Part shown: piece by piece, positions 1 through 7,980 of the stretch
How positions within the stretch are numbered: the first letter of the stretch is position 1
How the letters are laid out: each line of letters begins with the position of its first letter
Assembly: GCF_000174755.1 (NCBI RefSeq)
Contig: NZ_ACLQ01000019.1
Location: 62,001-126,000 of the forward strand
Direction of reading: 5' to 3'
DNA: 64,000 nucleotides
DNA from: Capnocytophaga gingivalis ATCC 33624
GTDB lineage: Bacteria; Bacteroidota; Bacteroidia; Flavobacteriales; Flavobacteriaceae
The notes under the pieces: model-generated
Database searches by the model: none
Told to the model about the DNA's origin: nothing
The model's input: only the letters and a program-made list of their open reading frames with translations
Program-made: the position numbers and the translations under genes

Positions 1-802
1 CTGGCAGGTGGTTCCCCCCCTCTTGAGGTAAATATGAAAGCAAGGTCTCGGCTGAAATATCTCTTTTAGGTTCTACCACGGAGATTTGCTCCGCTATATT
101 CCTTAGCTGGCGAATATTCCCCGGCCAACGATAACGCAAAAGCTCCCTTACAGCTCCCTCAGAGAGTTGTAGGGTAGGCATGCGGTATTTCTGAGCAAAA
201 TCAGAAGCAAATTTCCTAAATAACAGATGAATATCCTCCTTTCTATCCCTCAGTGGCGGCAGGTATATCTCTACCGTATTGAGCCTATAATATAAATCTT
301 CCCTGAAGCGTCCCTTCTTGAGAGCCTCCTGCATTTTGACATTGGTAGCGGCAACAATACGTACATCGGTCTTGCGAGGGGTGGAGTCTCCCACTCGAAT
401 AAACTCACCATTTTCCAAGACCCTTAAGAGCCTAACCTGAGCTGAAAGAGGAAGTTCGCCTACTTCATCCAGAAAAATAGTTCCTCCATTCGCTTCTTCG
501 AAATACCCCTTTTTATCCTCCTTACCAGCATGGGTAAAGCTCCCTGCCTTGAATCCAAAGAGCTCAGAATCAATAGTCCCCTCGGGAATAGCTCCACAGT
601 TGATTGCGATATATTTGCCATGTTTACGGCTCGATAGGGTATGTATGATACGAGCAAAGGCTTCCTTCCCTACCCCACTCTCGCCAGTGATAAGTACCGA
701 AACATCGGTGGGAGCTATACGAATGGCTTTTTCTATCGCCAAGTTCAGCTTAGGGTCATTGCCTATTATGCCAAAACGTTGTTTAACAGATTGAATGTCC
801 AT
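1..802 (-). CDS. Sigma-54-dependent transcriptional activator, AAA+ domain (3' end cut by window)
   Basis: Translated by hand from the ATG at 802; about 267 residues are present and the C-terminus lies outside the window. The protein starts almost directly with the AAA+ sigma-54 interaction domain, with no receiver domain. Visible motifs are Walker A GESGVGKE (about residues 41-48), the region ELFGFKAGSFTHA where GAFTGA is expected, Walker B GGTIFLDEVGELP, and the sensor-II-like WPGNIRQLRN near the cut. Family knowledge: such proteins remodel RNA polymerase-sigma54; in many Bacteroidota the orthologue sits beside lptE and secG, which here lie 40 kb away. The GAFTGA loop is altered (see findings). 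A Fis-type DNA-binding domain would be expected beyond base 1 but cannot be seen. A -7 box lies at 835-842. Confidence 0.9.
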   Translation of the reverse strand, partial: MDIQSVKQRFGIIGNDPKLNLAIEKAIRIAPTDVSVLITGESGVGKEAFARIIHTLSSRKHGKYIAINCGAIPEGTIDSELFGFKAGSFTHAGKEDKKGYFEEANGGTIFLDEVGELPLSAQVRLLRVLENGEFIRVGDSTPRKTDVRIVAATNVKMQEALKKGRFREDLYYRLNTVEIYLPPLRDRKEDIHLLFRKFASDFAQKYRMPTLQLSEGAVRELLRYRWPGNIRQLRNIAEQISVVEPKRDISAETLLSYLPQEGGNHLP

Positions 803-834
803 GTGATGGATTTCCTTTTAAATAAAAAACGTTG

Positions 835-842
835 CAAATGTA
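835..842 (-). promoter_or_regulatory. -7 promoter box TACATTTG for the sigma-54 activator
   Basis: Matches the Bacteroidota -7 consensus TAnnTTTG, with a TTG about 21 bases upstream, and lies 33 bases before the ATG at 802. Confidence 0.6.
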
Positions 843-904
843 CAAAATAAATTTACAATACACAATTTTAAAGGATTTTTTACCTGCTTTAAAAATATAT
901 TTAC

Positions 905-912
905 TATCTTTG
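905..912 (+). promoter_or_regulatory. -7 promoter box TATCTTTG for yicC
   Basis: Matches TAnnTTTG and ends 21 bases before the ATG at 934. Its position inside the upstream in-frame extension (832-933) argues that translation starts at 934. Confidence 0.65.
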
Positions 913-933
913 CCCTTAGAAAACACACCAACA

Positions 934-1794
934 ATGATACAGTCTATGACCGGCTTTGGGAAGAGTACCCTTCAGCTGGAAAACAAAAAAATCACTCTTG
1001 AGATAAAGTCTCTAAATAGTAAGGCTATTGACCTGAATGTCCGTATCCCTCAGGCTTATAGAGAAAAGGAATTGTTGCTAAGGAAAGTGATTTCCGATCG
1101 CTTGGAGAGGGGTAAAATTGACTTTACCCTCACCGTGGAGAATACCTCTCAGTCAAGCGCTACCCTGATCAATACGGCTGTTGTACGAGGATATATGGAG
1201 CAGCTACAGACAATAACTCCTGAGGCCTCTTCTGTAGATCTCCTTGGAATAGCCATGCGTCTCCCCGAGGCTATATCAACTCTTCTGGAAGAGGTGAATG
1301 AAGAGGAATTTGCTCTGATAGAAAAACAACTACTTATAGCACTGGAACATTTGCAAGACTTCCGCTCTAAGGAAGGGGCTATCCTCAAGAAGGATTTCTC
1401 GCTTCGTATCTCCAATATACAAGATCTCTTACAGCAGGTGGAAGTGCTTGATGAAGAACGATTCCAATCCATACGTAGCCGTATGGAGCGCGCTATTGAC
1501 GAAATAAGAGAGCGTGTGGATGAAAACCGCTTTGAACAAGAGCTAATTTTCTACCTTGAAAAATTGGATATTACCGAGGAAAAGGTACGCTTGGCCAACC
1601 ATTTGAATTACTTTCTCGCTACCTTGGAAGAAACACAGTCCAACGGACGTAAACTTGGATTCATCGCGCAGGAGATGGGGCGTGAAATCAACACCTTAGG
1701 CTCCAAAGCCAACCATGCCGCGATGCAACAAATCGTCGTACTAATGAAAAATGAATTGGAGAAAATAAAGGAACAGGTGCTCAATATCCTTTGA
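934..1794 (+). CDS. yicC: YicC/YloC family endoribonuclease
   Basis: 286 residues starting MIQSMTGFG, the hallmark N-terminus of the YicC-like family, and ending in the DUF1732 region with GRKLGFIAQEMGREINTLG. The frame is open 34 codons further upstream, but the -7 box at 905-912 falls within that stretch and the family starts at this Met. Family knowledge: YicC proteins are stress-related endoribonucleases that act on RNA and small RNAs in E. coli; the role in Bacteroidota is untested. The gene stands alone, divergent from the sigma-54 activator and convergent with prfA, separated from the latter by a near-perfect palindrome at 1822-1850. Confidence 0.92.
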   Translation: MIQSMTGFGKSTLQLENKKITLEIKSLNSKAIDLNVRIPQAYREKELLLRKVISDRLERGKIDFTLTVENTSQSSATLINTAVVRGYMEQLQTITPEASSVDLLGIAMRLPEAISTLLEEVNEEEFALIEKQLLIALEHLQDFRSKEGAILKKDFSLRISNIQDLLQQVEVLDEERFQSIRSRMERAIDEIRERVDENRFEQELIFYLEKLDITEEKVRLANHLNYFLATLEETQSNGRKLGFIAQEMGREINTLGSKANHAAMQQIVVLMKNELEKIKEQVLNIL

Positions 1795-1821
1795 TAATGA
1801 ATATTTAATAGCTTAATATTT

Positions 1822-1850
1822 AAGCGCTGGTGCGAATCGCACCAGCGCTT
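1822..1850. repeat. Near-perfect 29 bp palindrome between convergent yicC and prfA
   Basis: Two 14-base arms, AAGCGCTGGTGCGA and its exact reverse complement, flank a single A at 1836. It could fold in either transcript as a bidirectional terminator, but no T-run follows, so a repeated palindromic element is equally possible. Confidence 0.7.
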
Positions 1851-1912
1851 GAACGTTATATTGACTAACGGCTAATAACATGAGTAACAGAATAGTTATT
1901 AGGCATTGATCA

Positions 1913-2986
1913 TTAAAAAATGTCCCCTTCTTTTAGTTTTTCGGTATTTTCAGCCAATTGAAGTTCATCGATAAGGCGCTGAATATCCCCATTCATGATA
2001 TTACCCAAATCATAGAGAGTCAAGCCAATACGGTGATCTGTTACACGCCCTTGTGGGTAGTTATAGGTACGTATTTTAGCACTTCTATCTCCACTGGATA
2101 CCATGCTCTTACGACGTGCAGAATCTGCTTCCATCTTCTTGGCCAGTTCCATCTCATAGAGGCGAGAACGTAGTACCTTCAGTGCCTTGTCTAGGTTCTT
2201 ATGTTGGGACTTCTCATCCTGACAACGCACTTCTATCCCTGTGGGAATGTGCTGCAATTGGATAGCAGAATAGGTAGTATTGACAGATTGTCCTCCTGGG
2301 CCAGTGGAGGTGGTACGGATAATCTTGACATCCTCCATATTCAACTCTACATCGAACTCTTCAGCTTCGGGGAGTACCATGACCGTTGCCGCAGAAGTGT
2401 GTACACGCCCCTGAGTCTCGGTCTGTGGCACTCGTTGTACTCGATGTACTCCCGCTTCGAACTTGAGCGTACCATACACATCCTCCCCATTGACTTCTAG
2501 AATAATCTCCTTGAACCCACCAGAGGTACCCTCATTCATATCCATTACTGACACACTCCATCCCTTATCCTGACAGTATTTGCTATACATACGATATAGG
2601 TCACCAGCAAAGATAGAAGCCTCATCCCCTCCCGTTCCTGCACGAATTTCCATCACCGCATTCTTACTATCTTCAGGGTCTTTTGGAATAAGTAAGAACT
2701 TGATTTCCTCCTCCAGTTGTGGAAGCCTCTCCTTAGCTTCCTCCAGCTGCAAACGTGCCATTTCGGTCATCTCAGGATCTATATTTTCCTTGATAATCTC
2801 CTCTGCTTCGGTGATATTCCTCGTTACAGTGATATACTCCTGACGCTTGTCCATAAGCTGCTTGAGCTCCTTATATTCCTTGGTGAGCTGTACATATCGC
2901 TTCTGGTCAGCGATGATATTGGGTTGGATAATCAGGTCTGAAACCTCGTCAAATCGTTGCTTTACAATATCTAAGCGTGCTAACAT
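1913..2986 (-). CDS. prfA: Peptide chain release factor 1
   Basis: 357 residues starting [20 protein letters not shown]1 recognises UAA and UAG and triggers peptide release. The stop-codon recognition tripeptide is PQT (about residues 187-189, in VPQTETQ) and the catalytic GGQ lies in [12 protein letters not shown] (about 231-233). PxT rather than SPF makes it RF1, not RF2. An in-frame ATG eight codons upstream (3010) exists, but the family begins at MLA and a -7 box sits at 3008-3015, so 2986 is preferred. Full length for the family. Expected modification partner PrmC is not in the window. Confidence 0.97.
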   Translation of the reverse strand: MLARLDIVKQRFDEVSDLIIQPNIIADQKRYVQLTKEYKELKQLMDKRQEYITVTRNITEAEEIIKENIDPEMTEMARLQLEEAKERLPQLEEEIKFLLIPKDPEDSKNAVMEIRAGTGGDEASIFAGDLYRMYSKYCQDKGWSVSVMDMNEGTSGGFKEIILEVNGEDVYGTLKFEAGVHRVQRVPQTETQGRVHTSAATVMVLPEAEEFDVELNMEDVKIIRTTSTGPGGQSVNTTYSAIQLQHIPTGIEVRCQDEKSQHKNLDKALKVLRSRLYEMELAKKMEADSARRKSMVSSGDRSAKIRTYNYPQGRVTDHRIGLTLYDLGNIMNGDIQRLIDELQLAENTEKLKEGDIF

Positions 2987-3007
2987 ACTTTTCTTATTTA
3001 CAAAGTG

Positions 3008-3015
3008 CAAAAATA
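3008..3015 (-). promoter_or_regulatory. -7 promoter box TATTTTTG for prfA
   Basis: TAnnTTTG match 21 bases before the chosen prfA start at 2986. No convincing -33 TTTG was seen. Confidence 0.45.
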
Positions 3016-3024
3016 ATACTTTTT

Positions 3025-3054
3025 TTTGAATTTTTGAGTTTTGAATTTTTGAGT
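3025..3054. repeat. Tandem 15-bp direct repeat upstream of prfA
   Basis: The 15-mer TTTGAATTTTTGAGT occurs twice without a gap (3025-3039, 3040-3054), just upstream of the prfA -7 box. It may be slippage or a regulatory site; function unknown. Confidence 0.8.
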
Positions 3055-3271
3055 TTTCGGAAGACTAAAACTTAACCCTTAAAATCCTTATAAAATTGAG
3101 ACCTTTAAAAATAAGAGGACAGAAGATTAATTTGCTTTAGGTAAGAGTAATGACTATTATAATTTGATTTTATAGAGTGATTAAACCTAAAAATTGATAG
3201 AAAAAAATGAATATTTTTCTTCCTTTAATTATTGGCAGCTTAAGCTGATAAATGATAACAAACAATAATAA

Positions 3272-3301
3272 AAAAAGAGATACTTCTAAGTATCTCTTTT
3301 T
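3272..3301 (-). terminator. Intrinsic terminator of the PadR-PspC operon
   Basis: Fourteen-base perfect arms AAAAAGAGATACTT / AAGTATCTCTTTTT separated by CT. A and T tracts on both sides allow function on either strand; only the minus-strand PspC gene ends next to it. Confidence 0.8.
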
Positions 3302-3356
3302 CATCTAATCAAATATATCTATTCCCTTTAAAAAAACAGAAGAAATATTTTCCTTT

Positions 3357-5066
3357 TTATAATTTTATGATACTATCATTTTCTACTTGAAAAGTTCCAT
3401 TAGGAAGACCCAGACCTCTCCTCTTAGAAATCATAGAATAACTTACCACCTTCTTCCCTTTAGGAACGAAGAGCCTTATATTCACCCTTTGAAATCGATA
3501 AGGTTTTCCTTTTTGCAGAAAATAACCATCAGGAATCCACAATTGGTTATCCTTAATCTCCAAAGGAAAATCTATATTTTGAGCATGTAGCTGGGCATCA
3601 TCTGTATTTTTCCCTTGGGAAGAAGTGCTTATCAGTAGAAAAGGATGTGCCTCTTGGGTGGGGTATATACCTATAAAGTATACCTCTCCGCTTACCCCAT
3701 TTCCTGCACTATCTATATTCATAGTGGAGAAGGAAGCTGTCTTTTTTTCATTAAGAAAAAGAGTATCTGTATCCGAATCTATCACTATTTTATTTTCTAC
3801 GGTATTATTAGAGACAAATTTTCTACCTACACTGGAAGCAAAGGCAATTCCCCCTAATAGTGGCAAGACAAATAGTAAGACATTAGCCAAGAACCAAGCC
3901 TTTGGCGTGTTGTAATGTCCCTTGGAAAAAATCTTGTAGCAGAAAAGTACCAATACAGAAAAGAAAAGTACAAAGACCATTCCCCAAATCACATAGAAAA
4001 GAACTTGCTCTATAGGAGAAAAAACAAATGGAAGATAGTCCAAGAGAAATACTGAAGTAATTCCACCAGCAACTCCTACTCCAAATATACTAAGTAACCC
4101 TGTTACTAATATTAAAAAGAGGCAAACAAAGAAGATAGTGGCGATAAAATATCCTATTACTTTAAATAGTATACCGAAAAAGCTCCAAAAGAAAGATTTT
4201 TTATGAGGTTTCACCTCTTTTTCCCTTACAAGATCACGTTCTTCTTCTTTCTCTTCGTCTCCCTTTTCTTTCTTAAGCAAATACCATAGGACAAGGTAAA
4301 GTAGTATAGGGAAAAGCATGCCTACACTTCTGGTAGCCACCAAAAGCAAACAGAAAAGGAGGTATCCTATCCTTAGCGGTGTACTGCCTATACCATAATA
4401 TACAGCCAATCCGCCCAAGACCCCTGCTATCTTTTTATCTGTCTGGCTCCTACACCATTGCTGCTTGAGGGGAGATTGTGTCTTGAAGGAAGAAATTGTA
4501 TCCAAATTAGCTTCGACACCCTTCATCTCAAGCTTCTCCGTAGTAGTATTGGCCTTAGGTACCACTACCCAAAAGATAATATAGAGCAACACCCAAAAAG
4601 ATGCTGACGGCAAAAAGAGTATACCATTGGCCACTAAGAGCAATAAGTAAATGATTCTCAAGAGAGTTACATCTATTTGGAAATAATGACTCACCCCAGA
4701 GAGCACCCCTGCTATTTTCTCATCCTCACCATCTCGATAGAGCCTTCTCCCTGAGAATGAGAATTTAGCCTTTTTTGAGGGGATGTCCTCCTGAGTCTCT
4801 GTATCTACATATTGTTCAGGTTGTCCCATCACTTGTATGAGATAAGCCACATCGGAGGAAGTCACTACCTCAGTATTTTGCATACGTACTCTGAGGAGCT
4901 CTGCCATGCGTTGTTCTACATCGGTGAGGATCTCGTCCGTATCGGGAGATTCCCCTAAGAATTGGCGTACCTTAGCCAAATAGGAAGAAAGTTCCTTAGC
5001 GGCATTGTTCTCTATCACGAAAGAGAAACCGCCTAAACTGATATTATGTGTTTGGTCCATGATCAA
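3357..5066 (-). CDS. Membrane protein with two PspC domains
   Basis: 569 residues, unrecognised beyond its PspC modules. An N-terminal soluble segment (about 1-105) resembles the region found in PadR-linked membrane proteins. Two PspC domains follow: RRLYRDGEDEKIAGVLSG (from about 107) and WCRSQTDKKIAGVLGG (from about 203), each followed by hydrophobic helices. A charged linker rich in Lys/Glu (about 265-290) precedes a second membrane block of about four helices (295-420), and the C-terminus looks like an exported or cytoplasmic beta-rich domain. PspC is a phage-shock envelope sensor in other bacteria. The start overlaps the padR stop by four bases (ATGA), indicating translational coupling; Met3 (5060) is an alternative start. 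Confidence 0.85.
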   Translation of the reverse strand: MIMDQTHNISLGGFSFVIENNAAKELSSYLAKVRQFLGESPDTDEILTDVEQRMAELLRVRMQNTEVVTSSDVAYLIQVMGQPEQYVDTETQEDIPSKKAKFSFSGRRLYRDGEDEKIAGVLSGVSHYFQIDVTLLRIIYLLLLVANGILFLPSASFWVLLYIIFWVVVPKANTTTEKLEMKGVEANLDTISSFKTQSPLKQQWCRSQTDKKIAGVLGGLAVYYGIGSTPLRIGYLLFCLLLVATRSVGMLFPILLYLVLWYLLKKEKGDEEKEEERDLVREKEVKPHKKSFFWSFFGILFKVIGYFIATIFFVCLFLILVTGLLSIFGVGVAGGITSVFLLDYLPFVFSPIEQVLFYVIWGMVFVLFFSVLVLFCYKIFSKGHYNTPKAWFLANVLLFVLPLLGGIAFASSVGRKFVSNNTVENKIVIDSDTDTLFLNEKKTASFSTMNIDSAGNGVSGEVYFIGIYPTQEAHPFLLISTSSQGKNTDDAQLHAQNIDFPLEIKDNQLWIPDGYFLQKGKPYRFQRVNIRLFVPKGKKVVSYSMISKRRGLGLPNGTFQVENDSIIKL

Positions 5067-5395
5067 ATAAGTTTGGTTATCATTGTTTGTAATTCATTCC
5101 AAGAGGCAAGGGCTTCTCGAAGAAAGTCATTTCCCTTGTCAGTAAGTGTATAATACTTTCTAGGGGGGCCTGCGGTGGATTCCCGCCAAGAATAGTTGAG
5201 CAAGGCAGCATTCTTAAGTCGTGTCATCAGAGGGTATAGCGTCCCCTCTACCACGATCATATCCGCCTGCTTGAGTGCTTCCATAATGTCTGATGCATAG
5301 GCTTCTTCTCTCTTGTGGATAATTGAAAGGATACACATCTCCAAAACACCCTTACGCATTTGGGTTTTGATTTTCTCTAAATTAATCGCTTCCAT
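5063..5395 (-). CDS. PadR family transcriptional regulator
   Basis: 110 residues starting MEAINLEKIKTQMRKGVLE. The winged-helix core is typical of PadR: MCILSIIHKREEAYASDI, then EGTLYPLMTRLKNAALL and GPPRKYYTLTDKG. PadR proteins usually repress the adjacent operon. The frame is open to 5446, but the -7 box at 5416-5423 and family alignment fix the start at 5395. It is the first gene of a two-gene operon with the PspC membrane protein, whose start overlaps its stop, so it most likely autoregulates this envelope-related operon. The inducing signal cannot be read from the sequence. Confidence 0.9.
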   Translation of the reverse strand: MEAINLEKIKTQMRKGVLEMCILSIIHKREEAYASDIMEALKQADMIVVEGTLYPLMTRLKNAALLNYSWRESTAGPPRKYYTLTDKGNDFLREALASWNELQTMITKLI

Positions 5396-5415
5396 AAACA
5401 TTTGTTTTGACGCTG

Positions 5416-5423
5416 CAAAGTTA
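5416..5423 (-). promoter_or_regulatory. -7 promoter box TAACTTTG for the PadR-PspC operon
   Basis: TAnnTTTG match with a TTTG 20 bases upstream, giving a complete Bacteroidota promoter, 21 bases before the padR ATG. Confidence 0.7.
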
Positions 5424-5532
5424 CAACATTTTTTGGTACTATGCAAAACAAAGTAGCATTTTTTTTAAAGTAATATGTTTCATTAGGTAATAGGTAATAA
5501 TTCTCCTTAGGAAAGTAGGGATGAATTGCATC

Positions 5533-5601
5533 ACATAAAAGAGTAAATTGCACTCATACCCCGCTGTACTATCTCGCGAACTTTGCCCCTACAGAAGTGA
5601 C
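5533..5601 (-). repeat. Copy B of a dispersed ~60 bp repeat
   Basis: Read on the minus strand it contains GTAGGGGCAAAGTTC and then GGGGTATGAGTGCAATTT, in the same order and spacing as copy A at 27486-27545 (GTAGGGGCAAAGTCC and GGAGTATGTGAGCAATTC). The inner 20 bases differ. It lies between the divergent padR and acyl-CoA reductase genes. Confidence 0.65.
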
Positions 5602-5666
5602 ACAACACTCCTATTCATTCTTCTCTCTTCACTAAAAAACATTCTTGATTTTTGCAGGAAAAATTG

Positions 5667-5674
5667 TATCTTTG
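5667..5674 (+). promoter_or_regulatory. -7 promoter box TATCTTTG for the acyl-CoA reductase gene
   Basis: TAnnTTTG match with TTG 19 bases upstream (5645-5647). It gives a leader of about 80 nt that includes the UUCG hairpin at 5704-5717. Confidence 0.7.
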
Positions 5675-5703
5675 CAACGTTTTTCAGTGACCGATGCGCA
5701 GTT

Positions 5704-5717
5704 CCCCCTTCGGGGGG
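5704..5717 (+). other. Leader hairpin with UUCG tetraloop
   Basis: CCCCC-TTCG-GGGGG forms a five G:C pair stem closed by C(UUCG)G, an extra-stable tetraloop, about 37 bases before the ATG at 5754. It is not followed by a T-run, so it is more likely an RNA stability element or part of a repeat than a terminator. Confidence 0.7.
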
Positions 5718-5753
5718 TAGAGGAATAATCATTGATCATTAATCATTAAAAAA

Positions 5754-6782
5754 ATGTCCAAAATACAAGCCTTCACCGCTTTAGGTGCACGATTGAAAGA
5801 ATATTTTTCTATAGGAGAAAAAGCTCCAATATACCCTCGCATGGAAGCTGCTCTTGAAAGAGCCTCCCTACACAATGCGTGGTTTGACCGAGATAATTGT
5901 CTCTTTGCACTTCAACATTGGGCAGAGTGTCTAACTCAAGAGCAGCTCCAAAGGTGGCTTTCAGCTTATTCCTTTGAAGGGAAAACCCCTAAGCGTGTTG
6001 CTCTAATCTTGGCTGGAAATATCCCTATGGTAGGCTTTCACGACCTACTTTGTGTAATTTTATCTGGCAATAAAGCCGTGGTTAAGCTCTCCTCTCATGA
6101 TACAGTATTACTGCCCTTTATCGTCCAAGAGCTCACTGAGATAGCCCCTGAGATAGGAGAATTCATCTCCTTTACTCAGGAAAGACTCACCGATTTCGAA
6201 GCTGTCATTGCTACAGGGAGCAACAATACTGCCCGCTATTTCGAATATTATTTCGCAGGGAAGCCTCATATCATTCGCAGAAACCGCAATTCGGTAGCTA
6301 TACTTACGGGCAAAGAGACCCCTAAGGAGCTATATCGCTTAGGCGAAGACATCTTTAGGTACTTCGGTTTGGGTTGTCGCAGTGTCTCCAAACTTTTTGT
6401 CCCAAGGGATTATGATTTTGCCCCTTTCTTTCAGGCTATCTACCCTTATCACACACTCTTAGATCACCAAAAGTATATCAACAACTATGATTATAACAAG
6501 GCAGTATATCTCATGAGCTTGTGTCCACTCTTGGAAAATGGTTTTCTCTTGCTCAAAGAAGACGAGAAATATGCCTCTCCTATCGCTACTCTTTTCTATG
6601 AGAGGTATGATGACCTTACTATCCTCAGCCAGCGACTTGAGAAGGAACGTGAACTTCTGCAATGTGTTGTTGGCTCTAAGGAAATTCCTGAAGCTATTCC
6701 TTTTGGACAAACCCAAGTACCATCGCTCACCGATTATGCCGATGGAGTGGATACCTTAGCTTTCTTAAATAGTATTAATTAA
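5754..6782 (+). CDS. Acyl-CoA reductase, LuxC-like family
   Basis: 342 residues. It resembles the LuxC-type acyl-CoA reductase family of the aldehyde dehydrogenase superfamily, which reduces activated fatty acyl groups to aldehydes with NADPH. Visible features are the cofactor-domain segment VALILAGNIPMVGFHDLL (about 83-100), SGNKAVVKLSS, ATGSNNTARYFEYYFAGKP, and the putative catalytic Cys208 in FGLGCRSVSKLFV. It is shorter than LuxC itself (about 480 residues) because an N-terminal region is missing. It is upstream of serC and serA on the same strand, a context I recall from other Flavobacteriia; the link to serine synthesis is unexplained. Substrate and physiological role are unknown. Confidence 0.8.
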   Translation: MSKIQAFTALGARLKEYFSIGEKAPIYPRMEAALERASLHNAWFDRDNCLFALQHWAECLTQEQLQRWLSAYSFEGKTPKRVALILAGNIPMVGFHDLLCVILSGNKAVVKLSSHDTVLLPFIVQELTEIAPEIGEFISFTQERLTDFEAVIATGSNNTARYFEYYFAGKPHIIRRNRNSVAILTGKETPKELYRLGEDIFRYFGLGCRSVSKLFVPRDYDFAPFFQAIYPYHTLLDHQKYINNYDYNKAVYLMSLCPLLENGFLLLKEDEKYASPIATLFYERYDDLTILSQRLEKERELLQCVVGSKEIPEAIPFGQTQVPSLTDYADGVDTLAFLNSIN

Positions 6783-6806
6783 TTTGCGCACCTTATTTTT
6801 TCGTCC

Positions 6807-6814
6807 TACTTTTG
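6807..6814 (+). promoter_or_regulatory. -7 promoter box TACTTTTG, distal serC promoter
   Basis: TAnnTTTG match between the acyl-CoA reductase stop and serC; a second match follows at 6850-6857, suggesting tandem promoters. Confidence 0.45.
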
Positions 6815-6849
6815 CAACGTTATTTTGAAATAATGTATTTATTAGCAGA

Positions 6850-6857
6850 TATATTTG
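6850..6857 (+). promoter_or_regulatory. -7 promoter box TATATTTG for serC-serA
   Basis: TAnnTTTG match with a TTTG about 22 bases upstream, 37-49 bases before the candidate serC starts. Confidence 0.6.
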
Positions 6858-6906
6858 TACTTTATTTCAATTCAACTAATTATAATTAAGTAAAATGCAA
6901 CAACTT

Positions 6907-7971
6907 ATGAAAAAACATAATTTTAGTGCAGGACCTTCTATTCTTCCCGCTTCTGTTTTTGAGAAAGCCTCACAGTCTATATTGGAATTGGGTAATACAG
7001 GACTCTCAATCTTGGAGATATCCCATCGTAGCAAAGAGTTTATCGCGATCATGGAAGAAGCCAGAGCCTTGGCCTTGGAGCTCTCGGGTCTTACTGGTAA
7101 GGGATATCAAGCCTTATTTCTCCATGGTGGAGCGAGCCTACATTTCTATGCTTCAGCGCTGAACCTATTAGAGCGAAAAGGGGCATATATCGATACTGGT
7201 ACTTGGTCACACAAAGCTCTTACCGAGGCTCAGTTTGTCGGAGCTACTTCAGTGGTAGCTTCTTCTCGTGAGAACGGATACCGAAATATCCCGACCGACT
7301 TCGCCCTACCTCAAGATGCTGATTACCTCCACATCACCACCAACAATACTATATATGGTACCGAATACTCCCACTATCCTGAAGTAGAAGTTCCCTTAGT
7401 AGCTGATATGAGCTCAGATATTTTCTCGAAGGAAATGCCTATGGATAAGTTTGCCCTAATCTATGCGGGCGCTCAGAAGAATATAGGAGCTGCAGGGGTT
7501 ACCTTGGTTATCGTACGTGAAGATATTTTAGGAAAAGTAAGTCATAAGATTCCTACTCATCTGAACTATCAAGTACACATCAAAAACGAAAGTATGACCA
7601 ATACACCTCCTACTTTCGCAGTATATACCTGCTTGCTTACCATGCAGTGGATCAAAGAGCAAGGAGGAATCAAGGTCATTGAGGAGAGAAACAAGGAAAA
7701 AGCACGTATCCTTTATGAAGAAGTAGACAGAAACCCTCTCTTCAAGGGCTATGCTGAGAGTAAAGACCGCTCAAGGATGAATGTAGTTTTCAACCTTGTG
7801 GATGAAACACTTACTGACCAATTCAATGCTCTTTGGACAGAAGCTGGCATCAGTGGTATCAAAGGTCATCGAAGTGTAGGAGGCTACCGTGCCTCTATCT
7901 ACAATGCTATGCCTATAGAAAGCGTACAGCTACTGGTAGAAGTCATGAAACATTTTGAAAAAACTGTATAA
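6907..7971 (+). CDS. serC: Phosphoserine aminotransferase
   Basis: 354 residues from MKKHNFSAGPSILP; the family begins at this Met, though an ATG four codons upstream (6895) is possible. The enzyme converts 3-phosphohydroxypyruvate and glutamate to phosphoserine and 2-oxoglutarate (also used in pyridoxal phosphate synthesis). The N-terminal NFSAGPSILP is the substrate-loop signature and the pyridoxal phosphate lysine is Lys191 in YAGAQKNIGAAG. C-terminal IKGHRSVGGYRASIYNAMP is the conserved class V end. It is followed nine bases later by serA, making a two-gene serine operon; serB was not seen. Confidence 0.96.
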   Translation: MKKHNFSAGPSILPASVFEKASQSILELGNTGLSILEISHRSKEFIAIMEEARALALELSGLTGKGYQALFLHGGASLHFYASALNLLERKGAYIDTGTWSHKALTEAQFVGATSVVASSRENGYRNIPTDFALPQDADYLHITTNNTIYGTEYSHYPEVEVPLVADMSSDIFSKEMPMDKFALIYAGAQKNIGAAGVTLVIVREDILGKVSHKIPTHLNYQVHIKNESMTNTPPTFAVYTCLLTMQWIKEQGGIKVIEERNKEKARILYEEVDRNPLFKGYAESKDRSRMNVVFNLVDETLTDQFNALWTEAGISGIKGHRSVGGYRASIYNAMPIESVQLLVEVMKHFEKTV

Positions 7972-7980
7972 ATATTGCTT

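Larger units (their letters stand above)
3011..3356. other. 346-base intergenic region between prfA and the PspC gene
   Basis: Holds the upstream part of the prfA promoter, a 15-base tandem duplication at 3025-3054 and, near the right end, a strong terminator hairpin (3272-3301) for the PadR-PspC operon. The middle (about 3060-3260) is A+T-rich and shows no convincing gene. Confidence 0.7.

Noticed and set aside
832-933. 34-codon N-terminal extension of yicC
   Set aside because: Contains the -7 promoter box and is not part of the YicC family; the ATG at 934 starts the conserved MIQSMTGFG.
5548-5742. Short plus-strand ORF upstream of the acyl-CoA reductase gene
   Set aside because: Overlaps the repeat copy B, promoter and UUCG hairpin; composition and content are those of an intergenic region.
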